64,000 bases of DNA, taken from assembly GCA_025093555.1 (NCBI GenBank), contig JAIWNF010000038.1, positions 310,001-374,000 of the forward strand. Direction: 5' to 3'. Of this stretch, positions 49,097-60,697 are shown one piece after another (the stretch's first letter is position 1; each line of letters opens with the position of its first letter). The stretch is from Circinella umbellata (taxonomy: Eukaryota > Mucoromycota > Mucoromycetes > Mucorales > Lichtheimiaceae). The notes beneath the pieces are model-generated. The model was not told the origin of the DNA and did no database searches. It saw only the letters and a program-made list of their open reading frames with translations. Both the position numbers and the translations under genes were made by a program.

Positions 49097-51289
49097 ATGT
49101 CATTAACTACTCGATCGATTCCAAAACGTATTGCTCGTTTTGCAGCTTATGAATGCACTGCTGATTTATCTCACTTGAGTTCTCAAGAACGTTTGGCCAT
49201 TCCAAAACTTGTAAAAGCTGCAAAGTTGTTTGATCAGATCTATTTGAGACAAGCTTGGTCCGGAAATGAAGCTCTCGAAAAAAAGTTAAAAGAAAAAGGC
49301 GACCGTGATTTATGCTTATTATTTGATATGTATAAAGGTCCTTGGGTAAAGTATTACTAATAGTAAAGCTGTTTTTTTTCTGCTTTTATTTCGTCTCCTT
49401 CTTTCACTCATCCCCTCTTCTTTGCCTCCCGTATATCCATAGGCAAGTGAAGATGATAATGAACCGTTCATTGATGGTGTACCTAAGCGTCCTGAAGGAG
49501 GAAATTTTTATCCAGAAGACATGAAAAAGGAGGAATTTGAAGAATGGGTAAAAACATTATCCCCTGAAGACCAACAACAAGCCAAAGGTTTTTATACGAC
49601 TATCCGTCGCAAAAATGATGATGGTATTCTAGAATACATTCCTTACTCTGAGGAGTACAAGGATTTGTTACAACCAGCAGCAAAATTAATGCATGAAGCC
49701 GCTGATGATCTATCCCAATTAGCCCCTTTGGAAGAAAAGGGCACACGTATTGAACAATTTTTACGTTCCCGTGCAGATGCGTTGGCATCCAATGATTATT
49801 TGGCTTCCGAATTGGATTGGCTTAGTTTGAGCAAGAGTAACAAATTGGAAGTGACAGCAGGTCCTTATGAAGTATATACGGATGCTATCTTTGGATACAA
49901 GAGTGCTTATGAATTTTATGTCCATGTTCGTGATGAATCCTCTTCACGACTTTTGGAAGAATTTAGTGACCTTCAATTTGTTGAGGACCATTTGCCTATC
50001 CCTGATCAATACAAAAATGATAAATTGATTCCTGCACCTATTGTTGTTGTTAATCAACTTTTTTCAGGTGGTGATGTAGCAGTAAGTTATTTATCGTTGT
50101 TACTGTTATTATTGTAACCCAACTATGTATATGTATAGTGTAAGTAAGCGACTAATCATCCTTTTTCTTTTCATTATTCAATAGGTTCCAATGACAGCAG
50201 CATATAATTTACCTAACGATGAAGAAGCAGTAAAGAAAGGTGGTAGCAAACTTGTGCTTATCAAGAATGTTCAAGAAGGCAAATTTAAACATGTGATGGA
50301 ACCTATTGCTGGACAAGTCCTTGCCGAGGATCAACTTCAATATCTTTCTGCTGAAGCTTTTACAACTCATATTCTTCTTCATGAAGTTTGTCATTCTAAT
50401 GGTCCACATCATACTTTGGCTGGCGACACAGTTAGATCTAAGCTTCAAGAATATCATTCTGCGATGGAAGAGGCTAAAGCAGGTAAAATAAAAGAAAGAC
50501 AATAAGAAAAATGTACCAATAATATGTGTGTATTGGTGTGGGAGAACAGGTACTTGAAAGTTTCTGTTCTTTTGCTCATAATGAAAGAAAATTAGATATT
50601 GCCGCATTGTTTGCCGCCCATTTGATGGTTCAAAAGGGTAAAATTAACAAGGTAACCAGTAAACAATTCTGGGCAACTTTTTTGGCTGCAGCTTTCCGAA
50701 GTATTCGATTCGGTATCCAAGAAGCACATGGACTTGGACAGGTAACGTATATTATGATTGCATAATAAATGAGCATGAATATATGTATATTTATATAAAA
50801 TCAGTGAGACTTAATGATCTATTTTATAATTACTTTTATCATACATTAGGCATGTCAATTGAGCTATTTGATCGAAAAGGGCGGTGCTTCGTGTGATCCT
50901 GAAACAAACCGTTTCAGTGTCAACTTTGATAAGATCGAACAAGCTGTTGCTGATTTAACAAGGGATATCATGGTCCTTCAAGGTATATCTTTGTTTTACT
51001 CTACTTGCTCTTATTAATTTTAAATCGAAAACTAAAACAAATAACTTATTATTATTTTTGTTGGTAATGATAATATAATAGGTGATGGCGATAAGAAAGC
51101 AGTAGATGATTTTATTGAGAAATATAGCAAATTGAGCCCAGACACTAAAAAAGCACTGAACCGTATTGAAGAAGCTGGTAAATATCTTTTTTTTATGCTA
51201 ATTGATATATGTGTTTATTCATATTAATATCTCTTTTCTTAGGTATCCCTGTGGATATTAGACCAATTTACCCTGTTTCTGAAAACTAA
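49097..51289 (+). CDS. M49-type zinc metallopeptidase (dipeptidyl-peptidase III-like)
   Basis: Cytosolic zinc hydrolase related to dipeptidyl peptidase III. Seven exons (49097-49345, 49443-50081, 50185-50482, 50596-50741, 50850-50982, 51082-51177, 51243-51289) give 535 residues, shorter than canonical DPP III (about 700). The zinc site is HEVCH (in LLHEVCHSNGPH), an HExxH pentapeptide rather than the HExxxH hexapeptide typical of DPP III. The third ligand motif EEAKAD is rebuilt only when the 113-bp intron 50483-50595 is removed, which fixes that splice. An upstream GPYEVYTDAIFGYKSAYEFY segment matches the conserved M49-like region. Peptide specificity is not predictable. The next gene starts 81 bp after its stop. 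Confidence 0.88.
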
Positions 51290-51370
51290 CAAAAATTAAT
51301 AAAATCTTCTGAAAATTTTTATTCTTTTACTTTCTATTTTTGCTGTGCTTTTCTTTTAAAAATAATAATT

Positions 51371-52248
51371 ATGCAACCTTCTTCAAATGAATCACATTCA
51401 AACGATCGAAATAATAGAAACACGTCAAATCAAAGAGATTCTAATTCACATGATCCAGGGGATTCATTAGATTCTTCAAGTTCCAACAATGCTTTCACAG
51501 CGAACTTATTCAAACCTACCGCGACTCATTTCTATTTGAGACGTAAAAGAACTGCTACTACTTATATACCCGAATCAGCGTAAGAAATATAATAATGATA
51601 CTATTCAAAAACCTAAAATTGATTATATCTTTACAAATTTGTTATTATATAGTGAACGAACTAAGAGACTATACCCAGAATTGCAAGCAGATCAAGACTT
51701 TCTTCATCAAATGTTGGATATTTGGAGTTCAAAACTAGAACAACTTAAGGTATATAAATGTATGAACAAACGTGTGATGGAATAATAGTAACTAATATAA
51801 ATCTATGAAGATGGATGAACAAATATTAGAAAGGATGGAAAAAACACCCAAATCAAAATTACAAGGGGTGCCAACGTTGTTTGGTCAATCCAATGATACC
51901 CAAACTTTCGATACAACTATCATAAATGATCCCTCATCATACTCACAAAGCAATACAAAAGAAAATCGAGTGGAATCAGAAAATCAAGAACTTCAAGAAC
52001 ATACAAATATAAACAGTGGTGTTGATTATAATGAGGAACACATGGACTTGGATCAAAACGAAGCATTCAACAATCAAGAAGAAAATCCAATAGATAATCA
52101 GATTGATAATAAGATTAATGAAGATGAGGAACTGTTACAGCAATGGAATATACAAAGTGAAGACGAAGATTATGATGAAGAAGATGAAGAAGCAGCGCGT
52201 CGTGCATTAACATTTATGTTGGCCGAGTTTGGAGATGAACTAGAATAA
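51371..52248 (+). CDS. Acidic protein of unknown function, 247 residues
   Basis: Three exons (51371-51579, 51653-51749, 51811-52248). The N-terminus (1-50) is Ser/Asn/Asp-rich. A conserved-looking core (about 52-115: ANLFKPTATHFYLRRKRT, RTKRLYPELQADQDFLHQML, WSSKLEQLK) may be helical. The rest is strongly acidic and Gln/Asn-rich, ending in an Asp/Glu cluster and a short hydrophobic helix (AARRALTFMLAEFG). The basic core plus acidic tail suggests a nuclear or chromatin-related factor, but I do not recognise the family. It is packed 81 bp after the peptidase and 351 bp before the kinase. Confidence 0.7.
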
Positions 52249-52249
52249 G

Positions 52250-52250
<1 letters not shown>

Positions 52251-52286
<36 letters not shown>
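52251..52286. repeat. (TA)18 microsatellite
   Basis: Uninterrupted TA dinucleotides immediately 3' of the acidic-protein stop codon. Length variation is likely between isolates. Confidence 0.95.
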
Positions 52287-52289
<3 letters not shown>

Positions 52290-52599
52290 GAAAGAGAAAT
52301 CACTTGTACATATTGTAAATTTACTACTATTAAAAATACATCAATTGAAACATCATGATTAAAAAATAAAATAAAATAAAATTCTTCGGGTTTACTGAAA
52401 TGCAGTCTAAAGTCAAACTTTCGTTTGATCTTACATTGCTTGAAAAGTTTCCGAGAGAAAAGTTGTTCCTCTGTTTCCTCTTTCTCTTTCTTTTTTCCCC
52501 TTTTACTTCTCTTTTTTTTTTTCGTCTCTCCATTACGCGATCTAATTCACGATTGCGGCATTCTTTCTTTTTTTTTTTCTTAAAAAAAAATTGGTAGCT

Positions 52600-54427
52600 A
52601 TGACATCAATATCGTCAAGACGTTTAGATGAAGTGAGATTCATGAAATTAGCGAGGGGAGGAAAAAATGTGAATTTTTTTTTTCTTGATGGTGGTGAAAG
52701 TAGGATAATCTAATGAAAACTCGAATTAAAAGGTTAAGTCTAGGAAAAGCGTTTTATTTGATGGTCGTTATGAAAGAATATGTACATTGGGAAAAGGAAA
52801 CTTTGGCAAAGTATATTTGGCACGAGATTGCAGCACTGGTCAAGAGGTAAATTTAATACATGTTGCCTTATACAAAAGATTAAAAAAATAAATAGAAGCC
52901 AAGGAAGAAAAACGGTGGGGGTGGTGACTAATCGATTGAATTAATCATTATATCTTAATTTATAATAAACAGGTAGCTGTAAAGGTTGTTGACAAAACAT
53001 CCATTAAAAGTGGAGATCAACGTCAACATGCATTAAATGAAAAGGAAATATGTGAAGGATTTTCTCAGCGTTTAAACCATAAAAATGTGGTCAATGTTTA
53101 TGAAGTGTTCACAGATCATGAAAACATCTATGTTGCTATGGAATATGTCGAAGGTGGTGAATTATTTGAAAAGATTAAGCAACGACATCGACTCGAAGAA
53201 CCTCTTGCTAAACGTTGGTTCCGAGAAATCATTGAAGCAGTTTATTATATTCACAAGGTGAATGTTTTTCACAAATGTTTGAAAATATATATTTAAGAAA
53301 AAGCGCAATTATGCTAATGATAAATAATAACTCAAAAATGAATTCAGAATGGTATTGTTCATAGAGATTTGAAACCTGAAAATGGTACGATTTTTTCTAT
53401 ATAATGATACTCATTTTTTCCTTGCTACTACTGCTTCTGTTTCTGCTCCTCTAATATATATTTATTGAATGTCGATATGTCTATATAAATCTAACATTTT
53501 CATTTTGTTCTTATTATGTATTAATCAATAGTATTAATTGATAAATATCAAAAAATCCGTATTTGCGATTTTGGTTTTGGCAAATTTTGTGAACGACAGC
53601 AAGTGCTAAACACCTATTGCGGCAGTCCATTCTATGCCGCACCAGAAATGGTGACAGCCACACCTTATAGAGGACCTCCAGTGGATATGTGGAGTTGTGG
53701 TGTGATTTTATTCGCCATGTTAGCCGGTACACTTCCTTTTCAAGGCAATGACATGCCGCAACTATTTCGTCGAATTAATAATGGTGCATACACAATGCCT
53801 CAACATATTTCTCGAGAAGCAGCCGATCTTATCAATCGATTATTATGTAAAAGTGCCAAAGGACGTATAAGTGCAGAAGAATGTTTAAAACATCCATGGC
53901 TTAATCGTAATAACCGTCTCGTGAGAGGGCTTGAATCGTCATCATCAACAACATCGAAAACGACGACAAAAGCAAAGTATCATCATCCTTCAACACCTTG
54001 TTTATCATTATCTCGTTTATCATCTTCCGATCAAACACAGCCAACAACGCCTGCTACTACAATTTCAGCAATTAATAATAATAATAACGTAGCGCCTACC
54101 ATTACAACAGTAGCTACAACGTTAGAAGAAGCAGGTTCATCTTCATTACATTCATCTAATAATAAAAAATCGAAAGCATCGCGATTATTCACAAAAATGT
54201 TTACAAAGAAGACCCAAGTTGCACCAACTACACGTACCAAGAACAACAGCAATGAAAAGAATAGTAATAATAGTAGTAATAACAGTAGTACTACGTCAAA
54301 TAATAACAACTTATCATCACCGAAAAAAGGCAAAAAGAGAATAAAAGATGTCGAACATAAAGTTGTGCATCGATTTAAAGGATTTTTAAAGACGGCATTC
54401 CAACGACGGCTTACAGAAAAAGATTGA
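52600..54427 (+). CDS. Serine/threonine protein kinase, CAMK/AMPK-related, with basic C-terminal tail
   Basis: Five exons (52600-52632, 52733-52846, 52973-53257, 53348-53384, 53532-54427) give 454 residues. The kinase domain (about 18-285) is complete: glycine loop LGKGNFGKV, ATP-binding Lys in VAVKVVDK, catalytic IVHRDLKPEN (in a 37-nt exon), DFGFG, then GSPFYAAPEMV and DMWSCGVILFAMLAGTLPF, which point to the CAMK-like/AMPK-related group. The tail is Ser/Thr/Asn-rich with two Lys/Arg-rich patches, the last ending FKGFLKTAFQRRLTEKD, an amphipathic basic helix that could bind membrane. The start exon is short; it was chosen because GAA|GTGAGA to AAAAG|GTT keeps phase, and it is the least certain part. 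Confidence 0.88.
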
Positions 54428-54728
54428 TAAAAAATAAACTCTATTTCCTTTTCTACACTAGTACTTTCCACCCTTTCCTTCCCTATTTTTACATATTTAT
54501 CTACCTATATTCCTATATTTCTATATCTACCATTTATATATCCATATCCATATCCTTCTCATTATTAATATAGTAATAATAACCAGCTAATAATAATAAT
54601 CACTTATTGATAAATGCCTCCGCTTATGATTCCGACCCCATGCAAGTGGAGAGGTGGCTGGGATATATATTCATCCTTTACTAGAAAAGTCCACTTTATT
54701 TTCTTTAATCGCGACAATAAAAAAAAAA

Positions 54729-56588
54729 ATGAGTAGAATACTGGGTCGTCGTCTAACTCACTCATTAGCTTCTGGAAAAACAACTTTATATGGTTGGGGT
54801 AATACCCATGCACTACCATTAACAGCGCGTGTTGAGAATGAAGTATTTACCAAACCTGTACAACTTGACAATCGTTCTGACTATGCATTGCAAGTGAGTC
54901 TACATTTATTTTTCTTTGGAAAAAAAAAAGAGCATAATGAAATATTTAGTATAAGGAGCTCATGCTTCATTACCCAAGGGATCAGTAACTCATGTTGCAG
55001 CTGGATGGGGACACTCTCTTATCGCTACGGAAGCTAAACAAGTATATGGATATGGATTAAATCGATGTGGTCAAGCAGGTGATGGTCTTGTATTTGATTG
55101 TCAACATGACAACAAGGGTGATGATCATGTTGTTACCAGGATACAAAATCTGGCATGCGGAAGGGAACATTCACATATCATTACTCAACGAGAACAAGAT
55201 GGAAACCGAACAACACAATTATATTCATTTGGAAATAATATGTATGGTCAATTGGGTCTTGGACAAAGTAAAGAGACTCATCCAGGAACATTTGTAATGC
55301 AAACTCAACCAAAGCTTGTGGAGGCTTGCATGAATATTACAGATATTGCATGTGGTCTAGACCACACTGTATTTGTTGCAGAAGGTATTGTAGATTGTTT
55401 ACTCGCCTGCAGCTGGGACAACTATGTTGGAAGCAGAAAAAAAAATGTATTATAAGGGGGGGAAATTAACTTTGTTGACTGTTGCTTAGATAAGCAACTG
55501 TATGCGATGGGGTGGGGTGCAGATGGTCAGCTGGGACTTGCTGAAGGTTGGACAGGCGATAAAAACGTACCTACACAATTACCTTTGCTTGGTTCATCAC
55601 CTATAACAAAAATAGCTGGATCTACTGATTTCACCTTAGCTTTGACAGGTAATAAAATTTACACTATGATATAATGAAGCGTGATATTATGCAGAAGCTT
55701 ATAATAAGCAATTAACTAATCGGTGTTTTTATTTATATTTTTTGCGATTTATGTTTATAAGCTGATGGTGGATTATGGACTTGGGGTAATTCTGAATACG
55801 GACAAGGGATGACTGGCGCCAAAATAGATCGGGTATAGTTTTATATCATTTATTTTTTTGTTTTGAAAGAAAAAAAAAATGCTACGCATTTCAATTTAAA
55901 AATACCTTGTCTTCCGAAAACACTAAAAACGATTTGTTATAGATTCTGCAACCTACATTGTTAGAACATCGAGGCATTATAGATATTGCAGCCGGTGGTC
56001 CATTTTCAGTTGTACTTGCTGGTAAAGACTAAAGAAATAGCCTTTTAGCTGATTTCACTTTTTTTGGCTTAACCGTTATTTGTTCTACTATGATTGTTTT
56101 TGAAAAAAAAAAAAAGAGAAAGAGACAAGGAAATGACTCATTTATTGTTTATGCAGAGGATGGTTCGGTGCACACATGTGGCTATGGTGCGTTGGGTTTA
56201 GGAAAAGATACAATCGAAACATTGAGTTTGCAGCGCATACGTAATCTCCCACGAATTAAGAAGGTTTTCGCAGCAACTGATTATGCTGGCGCAGTTGCAG
56301 GTAAAACGCAAAAAAAATAATAATCATCAATATACGGTGTTATTGAATAATAATATGGTGATGGCAATAACAATTAATTAACAATTTTTTTTTCATACGT
56401 AATATTTTGATACAAAAAAAACTCAAATAGTATCGGGCGAATTATTTATGTGGGGTTTGAACGGGTCAAGTGGTCGACTGGGTTTAGGTCATCAGGAACA
56501 CGCATTCGAACCTCAACGAGTAGATATAGACAGAGAGGTACATGATTTGACGTTAGGAACGAACCATGCGTTGGCAATTTGTATATAG
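54729..56588 (+). CDS. RCC1-repeat beta-propeller protein, possibly mitochondrial (RCC1L-like)
   Basis: Seven exons (54729-54893, 54979-55384, 55490-55648, 55762-55832, 55943-56021, 56157-56300, 56431-56588) give 393 residues. Repeats show the RCC1 pattern: LYGWGNT, VAAGWGHSL, YGYGLNRCGQAG, LYSFGNNMYGQLGLG, ACGLDHTVFV, AMGWGADGQLGL, LWTWGNSEYGQG, TCGYGALGLG, FMWGLNGSSGRLGLG. There are about seven blades, filling the whole protein. The first 18 residues (MSRILGRRLTHSLASGK) are basic and Ser/Leu-rich, like a mitochondrial presequence, so an RCC1L/Fmp25-like role is possible; a chromatin Ran-exchange role is less likely. The exon 2 acceptor at 54977-54978 was chosen because nearer AGs break the frame. 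Confidence 0.85.
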
Positions 56589-58860
56589 AAGAGTCTCGAA
56601 TTTCCATGTACCTCGTGAACAGGATAATAATAAAAGTATAATACTACTAATATGCTAATAATAATGATGGGGATCCTAAAGATTATAGTTTATGAGTTGT
56701 TGTTTGTATATTATATTATTATTATAATCATTGGTCGTTAGTGTTGTGGCTCATACATACGCCCATGAAAATGAACAATATGATCATATTTTTTATTCTA
56801 TTAAACGAGGGCCCCTTTGTTTGAAGGGCGGGTAAAAAAAAGAAAACAGTGGACAAGTGCTTCATTTTCATGTGTTACATAAAACAGGAAAAAAAACACC
56901 CACTTTCTTGCTTTGATGGGTCTCTCTCCGCAAAATAAAATAAAATATACAACGGAAGAAGGGCTCCGTAGCAACTTTTTTTGTCATACACACAATAACG
57001 TATCACCTGTTGTTTCCCTAAAACCTTGTGTCCGCCATACCGCATCATTTTTTTTTATAAATTGGTTCGTCGTTTCATGCAAACTTGGGCGAACAGAAAA
57101 GGAGGTGTAAAAGACAAATTCTTCTTTATCTTTGTATTACGTATACATCAGGAGCTAAAGAGGAGTGAAACGGGTGAGGAAGGAGAAGCTGGTAGATAAA
57201 AGAGAAAGAGAGAGTGAGAGAGAGAGAGAGAGATTCTAATGTAAAACTAAAGAAATGTTATGTGAGTGTCGTTAACTCCAAAAAACAACTGGTTAAAGAA
57301 ACAAAACAATAGGTTTTTTTTTTCTTAAAAAAAGGGGCGTGGGGGATGATATCCATTCTAGGCCACATGATCATTCGTTATATATAATAAATGATTCTGA
57401 TTTAAGTTTATTCCCCAAACTTGGTGACTCGGAAATAGAGCCCGGGTACCCAACAAACACTATAGTTTTTTTTTCAACGAACAATGGATCCAAAAAAGAA
57501 CGTAGTAAATCCATTTGTTTTTATTATTACAATAATGAATTGTTTATATATATATTTTGCCAATATTATTAAAATAACCTATCTGTATATCTATGAGGAG
57601 AAAGTAAGAGATATTGGGCGAAACGAGGACGGACATACCGCCAAACTAGGGAAAAAGAACAAAAATTAAAAAAGTGAAGTGAAAAAGCATATAACTAGGA
57701 GAGTAAAATTAGTAAAGAGAAGAGTGACATGTAATGACACTTAGACAGTATTATTAGAATAGACTTGAATAAGCAAGGTAAAAGGATTATGGTGACGCGC
57801 CGCACTGTATATTTAAACTCTCTCATGACCTTTTTTTTTAATGATGCTGCAGTAATAATAATAGTAAAAAAAAAATATTATGTTAAATATAAATAAAAAA
57901 AAAAGGGTTGTTAATCGTCAAAGCCAGTGTAACGAACTTTGCAGAAGTTTGCAACGCCGAGGAAGTAAATTGAAGCAAGATTATCCTTACTCTTCTTAAT
58001 TTTATTTCTCCACGGAGCGCATCTCCCGAAATTTATGAAAAGTCAATCGCCATTGAAAAAAAAAACCAAACTCGAGGATCATTTACTCTATATAGGAGGA
58101 TCAGCAAAAAAAAAAAAAAAGTGGATAACTCTCATGGAAAAAAAGAATAGGGAAACAAACTATCATGATAAAAAAAAAAGAATCTCGACCCACATCTTTT
58201 CTTCTTTAAAATCTGGAAGACTCATAAACGCCATCACCATCCTTATTTATTGTTCCAAATCTCAAGTAGTACACATGATATAGAATAGCATATTTAAAAT
58301 GTCAGTTACGGTTATAGCATTGTTATATACAAATTATTTTCTTGATTGCAGGATACTGTTATAATAATAGAATAATGAGGTACCCAGCTGATCAGCAGGG
58401 GTGTCATAGCAGAGCAGTTTTTTTTTTTCGCCCACCAAATGATTACACACACTTAAAAAAAAGGAGGGGGGGGAGAGACAGAAAGTGAACAACTGTAATA
58501 GCATATAATAGCAGTACTATATACACTTCATTATTTCTTTCTCTATACTTTTTATAATCACCCACATAACTTTTTTTATATTCACTGTAGTGAAAAGGTC
58601 TTGTGCAAAAGTGCAGCCTAAAATAGGAGGTTTCTCCGGTCCGTGCAGATTCTTGGTACACAAAACGACGAGGTTACATGTTGAATTTGTATGGCGCTTT
58701 TTTTTTTATATAAAATCTTTGCTGCTCCACTTTCGGTTTTTTTTTTTTTTTCATCTTTCTCTCTCTCTCTCTCTTTTTTTTTTACACCCCTTTTTCTTTG
58801 TTCCTTCCCTTTTGCTTTCAAACTTGAGTTTTTATAACTTGGATATATATAAATAAAACA
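56589..58860. other. Spacer between the RCC1 protein and E2F
   Basis: About 2.3 kb with long A and T runs, a GA-rich microsatellite (57201-57233) and CT-rich sequence just before the E2F ATG (58750-58800). Open frames at 56913-57110, 57339-57572 and 58035-58283 are Lys/Asn/Phe-rich and unsupported. Confidence 0.5.
57201..57233. repeat. (GA)n microsatellite
   Basis: An AG/GA-rich run with a few interruptions within the spacer. Confidence 0.85.
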
Positions 58861-60047
58861 ATGACAAATAGCCATCGGAGATCTCGACATGAATCCGGTA
58901 TGACATTTTGGCGCCAGTCCTTTATTATATTTTTTTTATCGATATAAAATATAATATAAAATATAAAAAAACTAACAAGTACTGTTGTTTTTTTTTTTTT
59001 TTTGCTGGATATAGTACCTTTTCAGATTCATCCATCAGGAGCCATCACTTCACCTAGTGCTCAATCTTGTCGTTATGATTCATCTTTGGGCCTGTTGACT
59101 AAAAAATTTATCGCGTTGCTGCGATCCAGTACCCATGGTGACCTAGATTTGAATCGTGCAGCTGCTCAACTTAACGTACAAAAACGACGAATTTATGATA
59201 TTACCAATGTACTTGAAGGTATTCAACTAATTGAAAAAAACTCTAAAAATCATGTTCGATGGATGTAAGTATACTTTCACTCTTTTTCTTTTTGCTGTTT
59301 ATCCCAAACAAAACAAAACAAAAAGAAAAAAAAATATTAACGTTTCTGAGTTGTACATTATTATTTATTTATTTTAGTGGTAATAGTAACAACAACAACA
59401 ATAGCGGAGGCACATCAAGTGCTACGAGTAGTCCATCTGGATATCCGTCAGATAATGTTGCTTCACCTGCATCATCCACATCTTCATTATCTTCTGTTTC
59501 ATCCTTTTCATCTAGAGATTCTTCTGCTGACGAGTTAGAACACCGATTGACATTACTTAAACGAAATAATGGAACATTAGAACAAGAATTTGAACATATG
59601 AATGATACGAAGCAACAAGTAGACCGTGAAATAGAAAGAATTCTGAAACGTCATAAAAAGCATTGTTATTTAACATTGGATGATTTAGCAAGATTTGAAA
59701 CAATGTTGGCTGCGAAACAAGAAGTATTAGTAGTTGTCAATGCACCTTATGATACAGATATTACAGTTCATCAACCTCCTAAGCATCATCATTCATCACC
59801 ACGACTATCATCTGTATCACCACGAATGAGAGCACAACCTTATCCTAGCTCTAGCAAGGTAAATATAATTATAATTATTATATATACAACTATATTCCAA
59901 TAACATTAAATAAATATTAACGACTTTTAACTTATATATAAACAGTCGCCAGCGAAAACTAAATGTTTTATTCGTGTACCAGATCGGTCTAGTCAATCAT
60001 TACATATTGTTTCTTTATCAGCACGAAATTCAAGTGAAAGGCATTAA
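58861..60047 (+). CDS. E2F-family transcription factor
   Basis: Cell-cycle (G1/S) winged-helix activator or repressor; animal and plant E2Fs act as heterodimers with DP. Four exons (58861-58897, 59015-59264, 59378-59858, 59946-60047) give 289 residues. The winged helix (about residues 27-95) has the E2F hallmarks: [37 protein letters not shown] (the recognition helix with [13 protein letters not shown]), and KNHVRW. After a Ser-rich linker (97-140) comes a leucine-zipper-like helix ([20 protein letters not shown]) and a marked-box-like segment ([28 protein letters not shown]). DP-type proteins lack this [13 protein letters not shown] form, so it is E2F proper. No obvious Rb-binding transactivation motif is seen at the C-terminus. 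Confidence 0.92.
58906..58916 (+). promoter_or_regulatory. E2F consensus site in intron 1 of the E2F gene
   Basis: TTTTGGCGCCA lies 9 bp downstream of the first exon's donor site. It matches the known E2F-DP recognition sequence TTTSGCGC, and the GGCGCC core is palindromic. Such GC-rich words are rare in this AT-rich spacer DNA. Autoregulation is an inference. Confidence 0.4.
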
Positions 60048-60663
60048 TGGCGGCTCCTTTTTTTTACAAGCACCTTGGGGTCTGGACTGCATCTCTCTTC
60101 TCATCCGACCCCCCGCAAAAAAAGACAATAACGACCAAAGAAGAAAAACTTCAATTTTTTTCCCTCGCATTTTTTGATCCCAACTTGATAATTCATCATC
60201 GCCTATGAAGCCAACAACAAATACATACAACGCAACCCAGTTTTCTTTTTTTTTTCTCTCTCTCTTGCATACACATATTTTTTTTTCTGCATTTGCATAT
60301 AGTTAAACGAATTATTGAGCACATATATCCGATGACCCGTTAGTAGGATCGCTATACCTTTTTATATATATTTTTTCACTTTCCTCGTCATCCTATACAT
60401 TTGCATAGTATTCTAAATACATAACACCCTAAATTTGCTTTAAACCTATTCATCAATTTTTTTTATTTCTCCCCCCCCCACAATTACACACTCACTTTTT
60501 CACATTTCACACTTTATTATTAACGTATATACACGCAACACAAATTCACGCACATAGTACTTTTTTTTTTCTTATATGATTTCCTTGAAGGATAATCATA
60601 AAGATGTTTATATTACATATTTGAATTCCTTTTCTTTCTTCTCTTTTGTGATGTCTGATTTCA

Positions 60664-60673
<10 letters not shown>

Positions 60674-60697
<24 letters not shown>
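60674..60697. repeat. (AT)n microsatellite
   Basis: Uninterrupted AT dinucleotides in the spacer downstream of the E2F gene. Confidence 0.9.

Noticed and set aside
50483..50595. Reading through 50526-50765 as a separate exon start (ESFCSFAHNERKLDI)
   Set aside because: Placing the acceptor at 50594-50595 instead rebuilds the conserved EEAKAD zinc-ligand motif in frame, so the upstream part is intron.
54956..54978. Earlier acceptor (ATAAG|GAGCTC) for exon 2 of the RCC1 gene
   Set aside because: It leads to a stop in the frame joined from exon 1; the acceptor CCCAAG|GGATCA keeps phase and restores the repeat.
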